Shown one piece after another: positions 1 through 8,321 of a DNA stretch of 64,000 nucleotides. This DNA is from Devosia nanyangense (GTDB lineage Bacteria; Pseudomonadota; Alphaproteobacteria; Rhizobiales; Devosiaceae): contig JACRAF010000039.1 of the NCBI GenBank assembly GCA_016213505.1, positions 1 through 64,000 of the forward strand, in the 5' to 3' direction. Below the pieces are notes generated by a model that had not been told where the DNA came from, ran no database searches, and saw only the letters and a list, made by a program, of their open reading frames with translations. How positions within the stretch are numbered: the stretch's first letter is position 1; each line of letters opens with the position of its first letter. Made by a program: the position numbers and the translations under genes.

Positions 1-96
1 ACCGGCGAGTGGTCCCTGCGCTTCTACAACCACCCCATCGGCGTCATCGACAGAAAACGCCTCATCCTCTCGCGCCGAACCAACCCAAATCTGTAA
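1..96 (+). CDS. IS481-type transposase, C-terminal fragment
   Basis: Frame 1 is open from the window edge for 31 codons and stops at TAA 94-96. The visible peptide includes WSLRFYNHPIGVID followed by a basic tail. It resembles the last beta-strand segment that follows the DDE integrase core in IS481-family transposases, where a short aromatic strand and a G-x-ID-type motif close the protein. The catalytic residues lie upstream of the window. The stop codon overlaps the first terminal-repeat block, as expected for a compact insertion sequence. Family assignment rests on this short tail plus the adjacent repeats, so it is moderate. Confidence 0.5.
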   Translation, partial: TGEWSLRFYNHPIGVIDRKRLILSRRTNPNL

Positions 97-140
97 CCCA
101 TCTATCCGGTCCACACTGTTACCCTTCTATCGGCTGGACA
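1..140 (+). mobile_element. Right end of an IS481-type insertion sequence
   Basis: The window opens inside an insertion sequence. The last codons of a transposase (1-96) run into two related tandem blocks, TGTAACCCATCTATCCGG at 92-109 and TGTTACCCTTCTATCGG at 117-133, ending in TGGACA at 135-140. Read from the outside inward the end begins TGTCCAGCCGATAG, the TGT-start, repeated-motif layout known for IS481 ends. The boundary near 140 is inferred; the left end lies outside the window, so target-site duplication cannot be checked. The element stops about 22 bp before the start codon of the next gene and may have displaced its original promoter. Confidence 0.6.
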
Positions 141-162
141 ACCGCGAATTGAGGAGGATAGA

Positions 163-780
163 ATGCCCGGCCACATCATCCGCGACCTCGACAGCCTCAC
201 CGCCCTCTACGGCGAGGTCAACGAAGCCTCCGCCCTCAAGGAGGTCACATACCTCCACCCGCACTATGCCGCCTTCATCAAGGCCTCGCCCTTCGCCGTG
301 CTGGCGACCGCCGGCCCTCATGGGCTTGATGCGAGCCCGCGCGGCGATCCGCCGGGCTTTGTCGAGATCGCCGACGACAAGACGCTGCTGATCGCCGATC
401 GCCGCGGCAACAATCGCCTCGACAGCCTGCGCAATATCCTCGCCGACCCGCGCGTGGCGCTGCTGTTTCTCGTCCCCGGTATCGGCGAGACGTTGCGCGT
501 CAACGGCACGGCGGAGATTTCCGTCGATCCTGACCTGCTTGGCCGCTTCAACATCAATGGCAAGACGCCGCGCAGTGTGCTGATCGTCCATGTCGAGAGC
601 GTGTTCTTCCAGTGCTCGCGGGCGCTGATCCGTGCCGAGCTCTGGAACCCCGACCGGCACGTCCCGCGCTCGGCGCTGCCCTCGACCGGCCAGTTGCTCG
701 CCGCTGTGACTCAAGACCGCATCGATGCCGAAAGCTACGACAGACAGTTGCCGCCGCGGCTCAAACAGACGCTATACTGA
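163..780 (+). CDS. Pyridoxamine 5'-phosphate oxidase-family flavoprotein (DR_2398-like)
   Basis: A 205-residue soluble protein of the split-barrel FMN-binding superfamily. Visible family blocks are DASPRGDPPG (56-65), DRRGNNRLDSLRNI (79-92), VPGIGETLRVNG (104-115) and the late CSRA (151-154), the pattern of the PPOX-class subgroup named after Deinococcus DR_2398. These proteins bind FMN; the substrate is unknown, so no reaction is assigned. The ATG at 163 has a strong AGGAGG upstream (152-157). The stop is 4 bp before the DUF983 start, suggesting co-transcription. An IS481-type end lies 22 bp upstream, so expression may depend on the element or on a new promoter. Confidence 0.85.
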   Translation: MPGHIIRDLDSLTALYGEVNEASALKEVTYLHPHYAAFIKASPFAVLATAGPHGLDASPRGDPPGFVEIADDKTLLIADRRGNNRLDSLRNILADPRVALLFLVPGIGETLRVNGTAEISVDPDLLGRFNINGKTPRSVLIVHVESVFFQCSRALIRAELWNPDRHVPRSALPSTGQLLAAVTQDRIDAESYDRQLPPRLKQTLY

Positions 781-784
781 TCCG

Positions 785-1147
785 ATGTCCGATAACCTCG
801 TTTCCCCCTTCGCCGCCGGCATCGCCTGCCGCTGTCCCCGCTGCGGCGAGGGCCAGCTGTTTTCCGGCTTCCTCAAGGTCACGCCGCGTTGCGAGAGCTG
901 CGGACTCGACCTGAAGTTCGCCGACAGCGGCGACGGCCCGGCCGTGTTCGTGATCTTCGCCGTGGCGCCGATCGTCATCATCCTCGCCTTCATCGTCGAG
1001 GCGCTGTTCCATCCCGCTCCATGGATGCACCTCGTGCTGTGGATCCCGACCATCATCATCTTGTCGCTCCTGCTGCTCCGGCCGTTCAAGGCGACCATGA
1101 TCGCGCTCCAGTACCAGCGCGGCGCCGGCGAGGGCAGTTCCTCGTGA
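785..1147 (+). CDS. DUF983 family membrane protein
   Basis: A 120-residue protein with an N-terminal zinc-ribbon-like cysteine set (C15, C17, C20 and C36, C39) followed by two hydrophobic helices (about 52-74 and 80-98). This is the DUF983 layout. In alphaproteobacteria such genes usually sit between cytochrome c oxidase subunit III and SURF1, so a role in oxidase biogenesis is inferred from context only. I use the ATG at 785, giving MSDNLVSP; an in-frame extension to 725 would run into the preceding gene. The stop overlaps the GTG of SURF1 (GTGA at 1144-1147), indicating translational coupling. Confidence 0.85.
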   Translation: MSDNLVSPFAAGIACRCPRCGEGQLFSGFLKVTPRCESCGLDLKFADSGDGPAVFVIFAVAPIVIILAFIVEALFHPAPWMHLVLWIPTIIILSLLLLRPFKATMIALQYQRGAGEGSSS

Positions 1148-1911
1148 GCGAGGAGGCCGCGCCCCCGGCGCGCCGCCGTCTCGGCCTCGGCTTCTGGAGC
1201 TTCGTCGTCCTCATGCTGGGGCTGACCGGGCTCTGGATCGGGCTGGGCGTCTGGCAGCTCGACCGGCTGACCGAGAAGGAAGCGCTCGTCGCCGAGGTCG
1301 CCGCGCGGCTCGAGCGGCCGCCCTTCGAGCTGCCACCGGCCGAGCAGTGGGGCGGCCTCGATCTCGAAACCTACGGCTTCCATCCGCTGACCGCGACCGG
1401 CCGCTACCTCAGCGACAAAACGGTGCTGGTGTTCACCAGCCTCACCGAGCCCAGGGGTAAGTTCTCGGGGCCAGGCTATTGGGTGATGACGCCGCTCGAG
1501 ACCGGCGGCGGGATTGTTTTCGTCAACCGCGGCTTCATCCCGCAGTCGTCCGCCGCCGCCTTTGGCAGCGGCCAGTCCGGGCCGCAGGGCGTCCAGACCG
1601 TCACCGGCGTGGCGCTCGCCCCGGAAGCGACCGGCCCGTTCACCCCGGGGCCTGACAACGCGAACCATATCGAGTGGGTGCGCGATCCCGTCCGGCTCGC
1701 CGCCATGGCCGATGTGCCCGGGCCGGTGCTCGGCCTCACCATCGACGCGCCGGCCGGCGAGCTGGGGGCGCTGCCGCAGGGGGGCGAAACGGTGGTGGAG
1801 TTCCCCAACAACCATTTCGGCTATGCGCTGACCTGGTTCGGCTTCGCGCTGCTCACTCCGGCGTTGCTCGGATTCTGGGTCTGGCGGCAGCTGAAATCGC
1901 CCAAACCCTGA
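1144..1911 (+). CDS. SURF1 family cytochrome c oxidase assembly protein
   Basis: A 255-residue inner-membrane protein with the SURF1 architecture: one N-terminal transmembrane helix (about 17-37, ending in GVWQLDRL), a large periplasmic domain with GRY, FVNRGFIP and the late PNNHFGYALTWFG segment, and a second helix at about 229-249. SURF1 proteins help insert heme a into cytochrome aa3 oxidase subunit I. The GTG start at 1144 overlaps the DUF983 stop; no ATG lies near the first helix. The oxidase structural genes are not in the window, probably because the insertion sequence and PPOX gene sit where they would be expected. Confidence in the family is high; the exact heme partner is inferred. 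Confidence 0.93.
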   Translation: MSEEAAPPARRRLGLGFWSFVVLMLGLTGLWIGLGVWQLDRLTEKEALVAEVAARLERPPFELPPAEQWGGLDLETYGFHPLTATGRYLSDKTVLVFTSLTEPRGKFSGPGYWVMTPLETGGGIVFVNRGFIPQSSAAAFGSGQSGPQGVQTVTGVALAPEATGPFTPGPDNANHIEWVRDPVRLAAMADVPGPVLGLTIDAPAGELGALPQGGETVVEFPNNHFGYALTWFGFALLTPALLGFWVWRQLKSPKP

Positions 1912-1916
1912 AATCC

Positions 1917-1945
1917 TTGCTCCGGCCCCCCGCTTTCACTAGGTT
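1917..1945 (+). promoter_or_regulatory. Putative sigma-70 promoter of thrC
   Basis: TTGCTC (1917-1922), 17 bp spacer, TAGGTT (1940-1945). The start codon of thrC follows 31 bp later. The same -10 hexamer TAGGTT recurs in front of glyQ in this window. Pattern-based prediction only. Confidence 0.45.
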
Positions 1946-1975
1946 GCGCCAACTTTTCCCAGGGGCATCCGCCTG

Positions 1976-3376
1976 ATGCAGTTCGTCTCGACCCGCGGCG
2001 AGGCGCCGGTTCTCGGCTTCTCGGACGCGGTGCTCTCCGGTCTCGCCAGCGACGGCGGCCTCTATTTGCCCCAGAGCTGGCCGCAGATCGCGCCAGCTGA
2101 GATCGCGGGCTTTGCCGGAAAACCCTATGCCGACGTTGCCTTCGCCATCATCTCGCGCTTCGTCGGGGGCGAGATCGCCGACGGCACCCTCAAGGGCATC
2201 ATCGACGCCGCCTACGCCACCTTCCGCCATCCCTCGGTAACGCCGCTGGTCGAACTGGCGCCGGGGCGCTTCGCGCTGGAGCTGTTCCACGGCCCGACGC
2301 TGGCGTTCAAGGACGTGGCGATGCAGTTCCTCGCCCGCGTCATCGACGAAATCCTCGCCGAACGGGGGACGCGCGCTACTATCGTGGGCGCGACCTCCGG
2401 CGATACCGGCTCGGCCGCCATCGAGGCCTTCCGCGGTCGCGACGCCACCGACATCTTCATCCTCCACCCTGAGGGCCGGACGTCGGAAGTGCAGCGCCGG
2501 CAGATGACGACGGTCGCCGACGCCAACGTCCACAACATCGCGCTTAAGGGCAATTTCGACGACTGCCAGTCGATCGTGAAGGGCCTGTTCCGGGCGCCGG
2601 GCTTCCGCGACCAGATGCACCTGAGCGGCGTCAACTCGATCAACTGGGGCCGCATCGTCGCGCAGATCGTCTACTACTTCACCGCCGCGGTCTCGCTCGG
2701 CTCGCCCCACCGCCCGGTGAGCTTCGTCGTCCCCACCGGCAATTTCGGCGACATCTTCGCCGGCTATGCCGCCAAACGCATGGGCCTGCCCATCGCCAAC
2801 CTGGTGATCGCCACCAACTCCAACGACATCCTCGCCCGCACCCTCGAGACCGGCCGCTACGAGACCGGCGCCGTGATGCCCACGATCAGCCCGTCGATGG
2901 ACATCCAGGTCTCGTCCAATTTCGAACGGCTGCTGTTCGAGGCGCTGGGCCGCGATGCGCCTGCGCTGAAGCGGCTGATGAACGGTCTCCAGCAATCGGG
3001 CGGCTTCACCGTGCCCGACACGGCGCTGGCGAGGATCCGCGAGAGCTTTGCCGCCGGCCGCGCCAGCGAGGCCGAGACCTCGGCGACCATTGCCAATGTC
3101 CTGCGGGAATCGGGCTATCTGCTCGATCCGCACACCGCGGTCGGGGTCGCCGTCGCCCGCCAGCTGATGCTGGGCGATGCCCCGGTGGTGACCCTTGCCA
3201 CGGCCCATCCCGCCAAATTCCCGGCGGCGGTCAAGGCCGCGACAGGTGTTGAACCGCCCCTGCCGGCGTGGTTGTCTGATCTTTACCAAAGGCCGGAGCG
3301 CTACGACGTTCTGGCCAACGACCAGGGCGCCGTCGAAGCCTATATTCGGGCGCGCTCCCGGGCCGGGAGGAGTTGA
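1976..3376 (+). CDS. thrC: Threonine synthase
   Basis: A 466-residue PLP enzyme converting O-phosphohomoserine to threonine, the last step of threonine biosynthesis. The PLP lysine lies in GPTLAFKDVA (K112), the phosphate-binding loop is GATSGDTGSAA (138-148), and the N-terminus FVSTRGEAPVLGFSDAVLSGLASDGGLYLP is the threonine synthase signature; length is normal. The ATG at 1976 follows a recognisable promoter. The stop lies 1 bp before the GTG of the M16 peptidase, giving a tight pair that is conserved in Rhizobiales. No attenuator-like leader peptide was seen in the 64-bp upstream gap. Confidence 0.97.
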   Translation: MQFVSTRGEAPVLGFSDAVLSGLASDGGLYLPQSWPQIAPAEIAGFAGKPYADVAFAIISRFVGGEIADGTLKGIIDAAYATFRHPSVTPLVELAPGRFALELFHGPTLAFKDVAMQFLARVIDEILAERGTRATIVGATSGDTGSAAIEAFRGRDATDIFILHPEGRTSEVQRRQMTTVADANVHNIALKGNFDDCQSIVKGLFRAPGFRDQMHLSGVNSINWGRIVAQIVYYFTAAVSLGSPHRPVSFVVPTGNFGDIFAGYAAKRMGLPIANLVIATNSNDILARTLETGRYETGAVMPTISPSMDIQVSSNFERLLFEALGRDAPALKRLMNGLQQSGGFTVPDTALARIRESFAAGRASEAETSATIANVLRESGYLLDPHTAVGVAVARQLMLGDAPVVTLATAHPAKFPAAVKAATGVEPPLPAWLSDLYQRPERYDVLANDQGAVEAYIRARSRAGRS

Positions 3377-3377
3377 A

Positions 3378-4640
3378 GTGAGCGTGCGATCGACCACCCT
3401 CGACAACGGCATGACCGTCATCACCGACGACATGCCGCATCTCGAAAGCGCTTCGCTCGGCATCTGGGTGAAGGCCGGCTCGCGCAGCGAGACCGAGGCC
3501 GAGCACGGCATCTCGCACGTGCTCGAGCACATGGCCTTCAAGGGCACCAGGACGCGTAACGCACTCGACATCGCCGAGGCGATCGAGAATGTCGGCGGCG
3601 ACCTCAATGCCGCAACCTCTGTCGAACACACCGGCTATTTCGCCCGCGTCCTCAAGGAGGATGTGCCGCTCGCCGGCGATATACTGTCCGACATCCTGCA
3701 GAACTCGCTGTTCGAGCAGTCCGAGCTCGACCGTGAGCAGCAGGTGATTGTCCAGGAGATCGGCGCCGCGCGCGACAACCCCGACGATCATGTGTTCGAC
3801 CTGTTCCAGCAGGCGGCCTATCCCGACCAGCCGATCGGCCGCACGATCCTGGGCACCGTGGACTCGGTGAAAAGCTTCACGCCGGACACCATCCGCGACT
3901 ACATGGAACGCAACTATGTCGGCAACCAGATGGTCGTCTGCGCCGCCGGTAATGTCGATCACAATGCGCTCGTCGACACCGCCAACGACCGCTTCCACGG
4001 CCTGAAAGCCACGGGCGCGCCGGCGCCCGAGAAGGCCAAATATGTCGGCGGCGAGCACAGGCTTCTGTCCGACCACGAGCAGGCCCACATCGTCCTCGGC
4101 TTCGAGGGCCGTGCCTACAATTCCGACGGCTTCTATGCGGCCCAGATTCTCGCCTCCGTGCTCGGCGGCGGCATGTCCTCGCGGCTCTTTCAGGAAGTGC
4201 GCGAAAAGCGCGGCCTCTGCTACTCGGTCTATGCGTTCCACTGGGCCTTCGCCGACAGCGGCATCTTCGGCGTAGCCGCCTCGACCGGCGAGGCGGAGGT
4301 GACCGACCTGCTGCCGGTCGTTCTCGACGAACTGCGCAAGGCCACCGAGACCATCACCGACGAGGAGGTTGTGCGCGTCCGCAACCAGATTCGCGCCGGC
4401 CTCTTGATGTCGCTCGAGAGCCCGTCCTCGCGCGCTGGCCAGCTGGCGCGCCAGCAGATCCTCTGGGGCCGGCCGATCCCGCTGCAGGAAACGGTCGACC
4501 GCATCAACCGCATCACCGCCGACCGGGTGAAGCAGATCGCGCGAACGATCTTCGAAACCGGCAGCGTCTCGCTCGCCGGCATCGGCCCGGTGGCAAAACT
4601 TCCCGACTATGCCGCGATCACCTCCCGGCTCAAGAACTAG
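3378..4640 (+). CDS. M16 family zinc peptidase (processing-peptidase-like)
   Basis: A 420-residue pitrilysin-family metallopeptidase. The inverted zinc motif HVLEH is at 47-51, with the distal ligand Glu about 76 residues later (E127 in QEIGA). The second half carries the inactive homologous lobe, including a glycine-rich GGGMSSRLFQEVREKRGLCY stretch. Relatives resemble mitochondrial processing peptidase beta; the bacterial substrate is unknown. I chose GTG 3378 because it directly follows the thrC stop and yields VSVRSTTLDNGM, the canonical start of the family; an in-frame extension back to 3195 would overlap thrC. A GTG at 3384 is an alternative. Confidence 0.93.
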   Translation: MSVRSTTLDNGMTVITDDMPHLESASLGIWVKAGSRSETEAEHGISHVLEHMAFKGTRTRNALDIAEAIENVGGDLNAATSVEHTGYFARVLKEDVPLAGDILSDILQNSLFEQSELDREQQVIVQEIGAARDNPDDHVFDLFQQAAYPDQPIGRTILGTVDSVKSFTPDTIRDYMERNYVGNQMVVCAAGNVDHNALVDTANDRFHGLKATGAPAPEKAKYVGGEHRLLSDHEQAHIVLGFEGRAYNSDGFYAAQILASVLGGGMSSRLFQEVREKRGLCYSVYAFHWAFADSGIFGVAASTGEAEVTDLLPVVLDELRKATETITDEEVVRVRNQIRAGLLMSLESPSSRAGQLARQQILWGRPIPLQETVDRINRITADRVKQIARTIFETGSVSLAGIGPVAKLPDYAAITSRLKN

Positions 4641-4646
4641 CCCGAA

Positions 4647-5258
4647 ATGGTGATGCTGAACTGGTTCGTGCGCGATCCGACGCCGGTTCTCACCGGCCCG
4701 CGCATCGTGCTGCGGGCCCCGCGTCCGCGCGACTACGATCAGTGGCGGGCGCTCAGGAAGCGCAGCCGCGAGTTCCTTAAGCCCTACGAGCCGCGCTGGA
4801 CCGAGGCCGACCTCAATCGTCGCGCCTTCGGCGCGCGGTTGTGGCGCGGCCGGCGCGAAGCGCAGCGCGGCACGGATTACTCGTTTCTCATCTTCGAGCT
4901 GACCGCGGCGGGCGAAATCCTCGTCGGCGGCCTCACCATCTCCAACATCCGGCGCCGCGCCGCCCAATACGCCAACCTGGGCTACTGGATGGGGCAGGAG
5001 TTCGCCGGGCGGGGCCTGATGAGCGAGGCCGTGGGCCTGCTGCTGCCGTTCTACTTCGACACGCTCGGCCTGCACCGGCTCCATGCAGCATTCCTGCCGC
5101 ACAACCAGGCGAGCCGTCGCGTCCTTGAAAAAAACGGATTCCGCGAAGAAGGCTACGCCGAGAGCTACCTTCAGATCGACGGCAGATGGGCCGACCATGT
5201 GCTCTTCGCCCTCACCCGCGAGCGCTGGGACGCCCGCCCCAGTCCCGCCGGGCGCTGA
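4647..5258 (+). CDS. rimJ: GNAT family N-acetyltransferase, RimJ-like
   Basis: A 203-residue acetyl-CoA-dependent acetyltransferase. The N-terminus RIVLRAPRPRDYDQW, the GYWMGQEFAGRGLMSEAV acetyl-CoA loop (motif A) and the late NQASRRVLEKNGFREEGYAE segment (motif B) match the RimJ/RimL branch that acetylates protein N-termini, RimJ acting on ribosomal protein S5. Substrate is therefore inferred. The ATG at 4647 lies 6 bp after the peptidase stop, so thrC, peptidase and acetyltransferase probably form one operon. The symbol follows usual naming in this gene neighbourhood and is not certain. Confidence 0.85.
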   Translation: MVMLNWFVRDPTPVLTGPRIVLRAPRPRDYDQWRALRKRSREFLKPYEPRWTEADLNRRAFGARLWRGRREAQRGTDYSFLIFELTAAGEILVGGLTISNIRRRAAQYANLGYWMGQEFAGRGLMSEAVGLLLPFYFDTLGLHRLHAAFLPHNQASRRVLEKNGFREEGYAESYLQIDGRWADHVLFALTRERWDARPSPAGR

Positions 5259-5290
5259 ATGCTTGTCGCAACGGGCAAACCCCGTTACCT

Positions 5291-5393
5291 AGAGCGTGAT
5301 CAGGAGAAGTTGCGGATCTCTCCGGTTCGATCGCGCGACAAAACAAGGACCTGGAGTATCCATTCCGATGCAGTCGGATTGGATACTCCAGGT
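5291..5393. repeat. Intergenic palindromic repeat element
   Basis: A palindrome-rich block lies between the acetyltransferase and the EAL gene. Its core is a 20-bp inverted repeat (5349-5368 and 5374-5393, one mismatch) with a 5-nt loop, preceded by an AGAGCGTGATCAGG-type segment. The layout and the leading sequence look like the short dispersed intergenic repeats of Rhizobiales. The reading frame stays open through it, which artificially extends the following gene at its 5' end. As RNA it would form a very stable hairpin upstream of the EAL gene. Confidence 0.6.
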
Positions 5394-5432
5394 GACCGCT
5401 TAAACGTCCGGGGCAGGATCATTACCAACGGA

Positions 5433-8312
5433 ATGCGCCAGTTCCTCGCCCTAGCGATGGTGTTGTTCGTCGCCCTGGCCGGAATCCCCGCCGTCTCCGC
5501 TTTCGAAGTCGTCACCGCACCCGAGAACGTCAACGCCGTCAACCTGATCTCGGCCGTCGACGTCGCGGCCGGCACCGGCGGCAAGGTCCAGCTGTCTACT
5601 GCTCCCGGCGAAGACGGCATCATCCGCCGCATCGAGGTCCTGGCCAGCGAGGGCGGCACCAATCCCAACTGGGCGCTGTTTGCGTTGCGCAACGATTCCG
5701 ATGCGCAGATCGATCGGCTGCTGGTCGCGCCGTTCTTCCGCCTGCCGGGTTCGGGCGTGCTCCGTCCCGACCTCGGCTCGGAGCGGATCACTGCGCTGAC
5801 CCCGAGCGCCGGCATTCGCCCGGTGCGGCTTACCGACCGCGAAGCGGACGTATACGAGCTGACGCTCGACCCCGGCGCCACAGTGACGTTCGTGGCCGAA
5901 CTCGCCGGCGACAGGCTCCCCGAACTCTATCTGTGGAAGCCTGACGCCTATCGCGACTACGTCAACTCGTTCACCTTGTTCCGTGGCGTGGTGCTCGGCG
6001 TCGCCAGCCTCGCGGCGGTGTTCCTGACCATCATGTTCGTGGTCAAGGGCCGCGGCATTTTCCCCGCCACCGCGGCGTTCGGCTGGGCGGTGCTGGTCTA
6101 TCTGCTCATCGATTTCGGCGTCTTCGGGCCGCTTGTCGGTCTCTCGAACGGCGCCATGCAGCCCTTCCGCGCTGCGGCCGAGGCCGGCATCGCCACGACT
6201 CTGTTCGCGTTCCTCTTCATCTATCTCAATCTGCACCGCTGGCACCTGCGCTTTATCACTCTGGCACTGGCCCTGACCGTAGTGTTCCTCGCGCTGTTCG
6301 GCTTTGCCTTCTTCCAGCCCGCTGTGGCCGCGACCATCGCGCGGCTGGTGCTGGCGCTCTTGGCGCTCACCGGCTTCTTCCTGATCCTGCTGCTGGCGTT
6401 GCGCGGCTACGACCGCGCCGTGCTGCTGGTGCCGACCTGGATTATCTACATCGCCTGGATTTTCTACGGTTGGCTGGTGATCACCGGACAGGTGTCCAAC
6501 GACGTCGCTCAGCCTGCCGTCGCCGGCGGCCTCGTGCTCATCGTCATGCTGCTCGGTTTCACCTCGGTGCAGCACGCCTTCTCCGAGGGACAGGTCTCGA
6601 TCGGCACTTTGAGCGAGGTCGAGCGTCGCGCCCTGGCGCTCACCGGCTCGGGCGATTTCGTCTTCGACTGGAACATCGAGCGCGACCGGGTCAGCGTCTC
6701 CGACGAACTCTGCGTCCGACTCGGCGAGCGGCGAGGGGCGCTCCGCGGCGCCATCAAGCGCTGGCTCGATCGCGTCCATCCCGACGACCGCGACCGCTTC
6801 AGAACGGCGTTCGACACACTGGTGGAGCTGCGTCGCGGCAAAGTCTCGACCGACATTCGCCTCGCTACCCACGACGGCAACCACCGCACCTTCCGCATGC
6901 GGGTGAAGCCGGTGCTCGGCGGCGACGGCCAGGTCAACCGCATCGTCGGCACGCTGCAGGACGTCAACGAAGATCGCGCCTCGCGCGACCGGCTGCTGCA
7001 CGACGCCGTGCACGACAGCCTCACGGGCCTGCCCAACAAGCAGCTCTTCCTCGATCGGCTCGAGCGCTCGCTGAGCCGGGCGAAGCTGCCCAACGGCATC
7101 AAGCCGGCGGTGTTCCTCATCGATATCGACCGCTTCATGGAGCTCGAGGAACGCGTTGGTCACTCGGCCGCCGATTCGGTGCTGCTGGCGATCTCGCGTC
7201 GCGTCGCCCGCGTCATGCGGCCGCTCGATACGGTGGCGCGGTTGAGCGGCGACCAGTTCGCGGTGATCCTCGGTTCGGAAGCCGCCGCCGGCAAGATCGC
7301 CGAGACCGCCGAGCAGATCAGGAAGGCGCTGAAGTCGCCGTTCAATTTCGGCGAGCGCGACCTGTCGCTCACCGCCTCGATCGGCGTGACCATCTACGAC
7401 GGTAATCCGGCGACCGCCGAGGACGTGCTGCGCGATGCCGAGCTGGCCATGTACTACGCCAAGCGGCTGGGCGGCGACCGCATTGAGGCCTACCGCGCCT
7501 CGGCTCGCTCCATCGCGGCCTACACGCGCGCCAGCGAAGAAGACCTCGATCGCGGCCTGCGTCACGGCGAGCTCGAGGTGCAGTTCCAGCCGATCATGGA
7601 CATCCACTCGGGCGAGATCGCCGGCTGCGAGGCGCTGATGCGCTGGAACCATCCGCAGCGCGGCATCGTCTCGCCCGAGGAGTTCGTGCCGCTCGCCGAG
7701 CGCACCGGCATGATCGAGCGGCTCGGCCGGCTCGCCTTCGAGCAGGCCGCGAGCCAGACCAAGGAATGGCTGCGTACGCTGCCGCTGCCCGAGGAGTTCT
7801 TTGTCTCTGTGAACCTGTCGCCCAGCCAGCTGCAGACCGAAACGCTGCTCGCCGACATGCGCGCCCTGGTCAACGAGAGCCGGCAGGTCGCGAGCCATCT
7901 GAAGCTCGAGATCACCGAGGGCCAGGTGATGAGCAACCCCGAGCACTCCGCTTACATGCTGCAGGCCCTGAAGGCGCTCGGCCTCCGCCTCGCCCTCGAC
8001 GATTTCGGCACCGGCCATTCGTCGCTGAGCTACCTGCACCGCTTCCCGGTGGACACCATCAAGATCCCGGCTGCCTTCGTGCAGACCGCCGACGACAGCG
8101 GCCTCGCACACACCCAGGTGCCGATCATCCGTGCCATCGTCTCGCTCGCCACCGAACTCGACCTGACCGTCATCGCCGAGGGCGTCGAGACGCTCGAAGA
8201 GATCGAACGGCTGCAGCAGCTCAACTGCCAGTTCGCCCAAGGCTTCGCTTTCGGCGCCGCCATGAGCGGCGTGGAGCTGGGCAAGAAGCTGGCGGCGCAG
8301 CTCGGACGCTAG
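5433..8312 (+). CDS. Membrane-bound PAS-GGDEF-EAL protein, degenerate GGDEF
   Basis: A 959-residue putative cyclic-di-GMP phosphodiesterase. A signal peptide (1-24) precedes a periplasmic domain of about 150 residues, then about seven transmembrane helices (roughly 180-400), a PAS fold with a PAC tail (about 410-520), GGDEF (about 535-690) and EAL (about 710-955). The GGDEF site reads SGDQF (605-609), so cyclase activity is unlikely. The EAL site looks intact: EAL 733-735, VNLS, LEITE, DDFGTG 856-861, TIK, AEGVE. The degenerate cyclase domain probably acts as a GTP sensor. Start ATG 5433 was chosen because it opens a good signal peptide; an upstream extension would translate a repeat element. 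Confidence 0.9.
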   Translation: MRQFLALAMVLFVALAGIPAVSAFEVVTAPENVNAVNLISAVDVAAGTGGKVQLSTAPGEDGIIRRIEVLASEGGTNPNWALFALRNDSDAQIDRLLVAPFFRLPGSGVLRPDLGSERITALTPSAGIRPVRLTDREADVYELTLDPGATVTFVAELAGDRLPELYLWKPDAYRDYVNSFTLFRGVVLGVASLAAVFLTIMFVVKGRGIFPATAAFGWAVLVYLLIDFGVFGPLVGLSNGAMQPFRAAAEAGIATTLFAFLFIYLNLHRWHLRFITLALALTVVFLALFGFAFFQPAVAATIARLVLALLALTGFFLILLLALRGYDRAVLLVPTWIIYIAWIFYGWLVITGQVSNDVAQPAVAGGLVLIVMLLGFTSVQHAFSEGQVSIGTLSEVERRALALTGSGDFVFDWNIERDRVSVSDELCVRLGERRGALRGAIKRWLDRVHPDDRDRFRTAFDTLVELRRGKVSTDIRLATHDGNHRTFRMRVKPVLGGDGQVNRIVGTLQDVNEDRASRDRLLHDAVHDSLTGLPNKQLFLDRLERSLSRAKLPNGIKPAVFLIDIDRFMELEERVGHSAADSVLLAISRRVARVMRPLDTVARLSGDQFAVILGSEAAAGKIAETAEQIRKALKSPFNFGERDLSLTASIGVTIYDGNPATAEDVLRDAELAMYYAKRLGGDRIEAYRASARSIAAYTRASEEDLDRGLRHGELEVQFQPIMDIHSGEIAGCEALMRWNHPQRGIVSPEEFVPLAERTGMIERLGRLAFEQAASQTKEWLRTLPLPEEFFVSVNLSPSQLQTETLLADMRALVNESRQVASHLKLEITEGQVMSNPEHSAYMLQALKALGLRLALDDFGTGHSSLSYLHRFPVDTIKIPAAFVQTADDSGLAHTQVPIIRAIVSLATELDLTVIAEGVETLEEIERLQQLNCQFAQGFAFGAAMSGVELGKKLAAQLGR

Positions 8313-8321
8313 AGCGGGGTT

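Noticed and set aside
5451-8240. 929-codon antisense frame over the EAL gene
   Set aside because: Repetitive Glu/Gln/Arg/His composition typical of a mirrored GC-rich gene; no recognisable domain.
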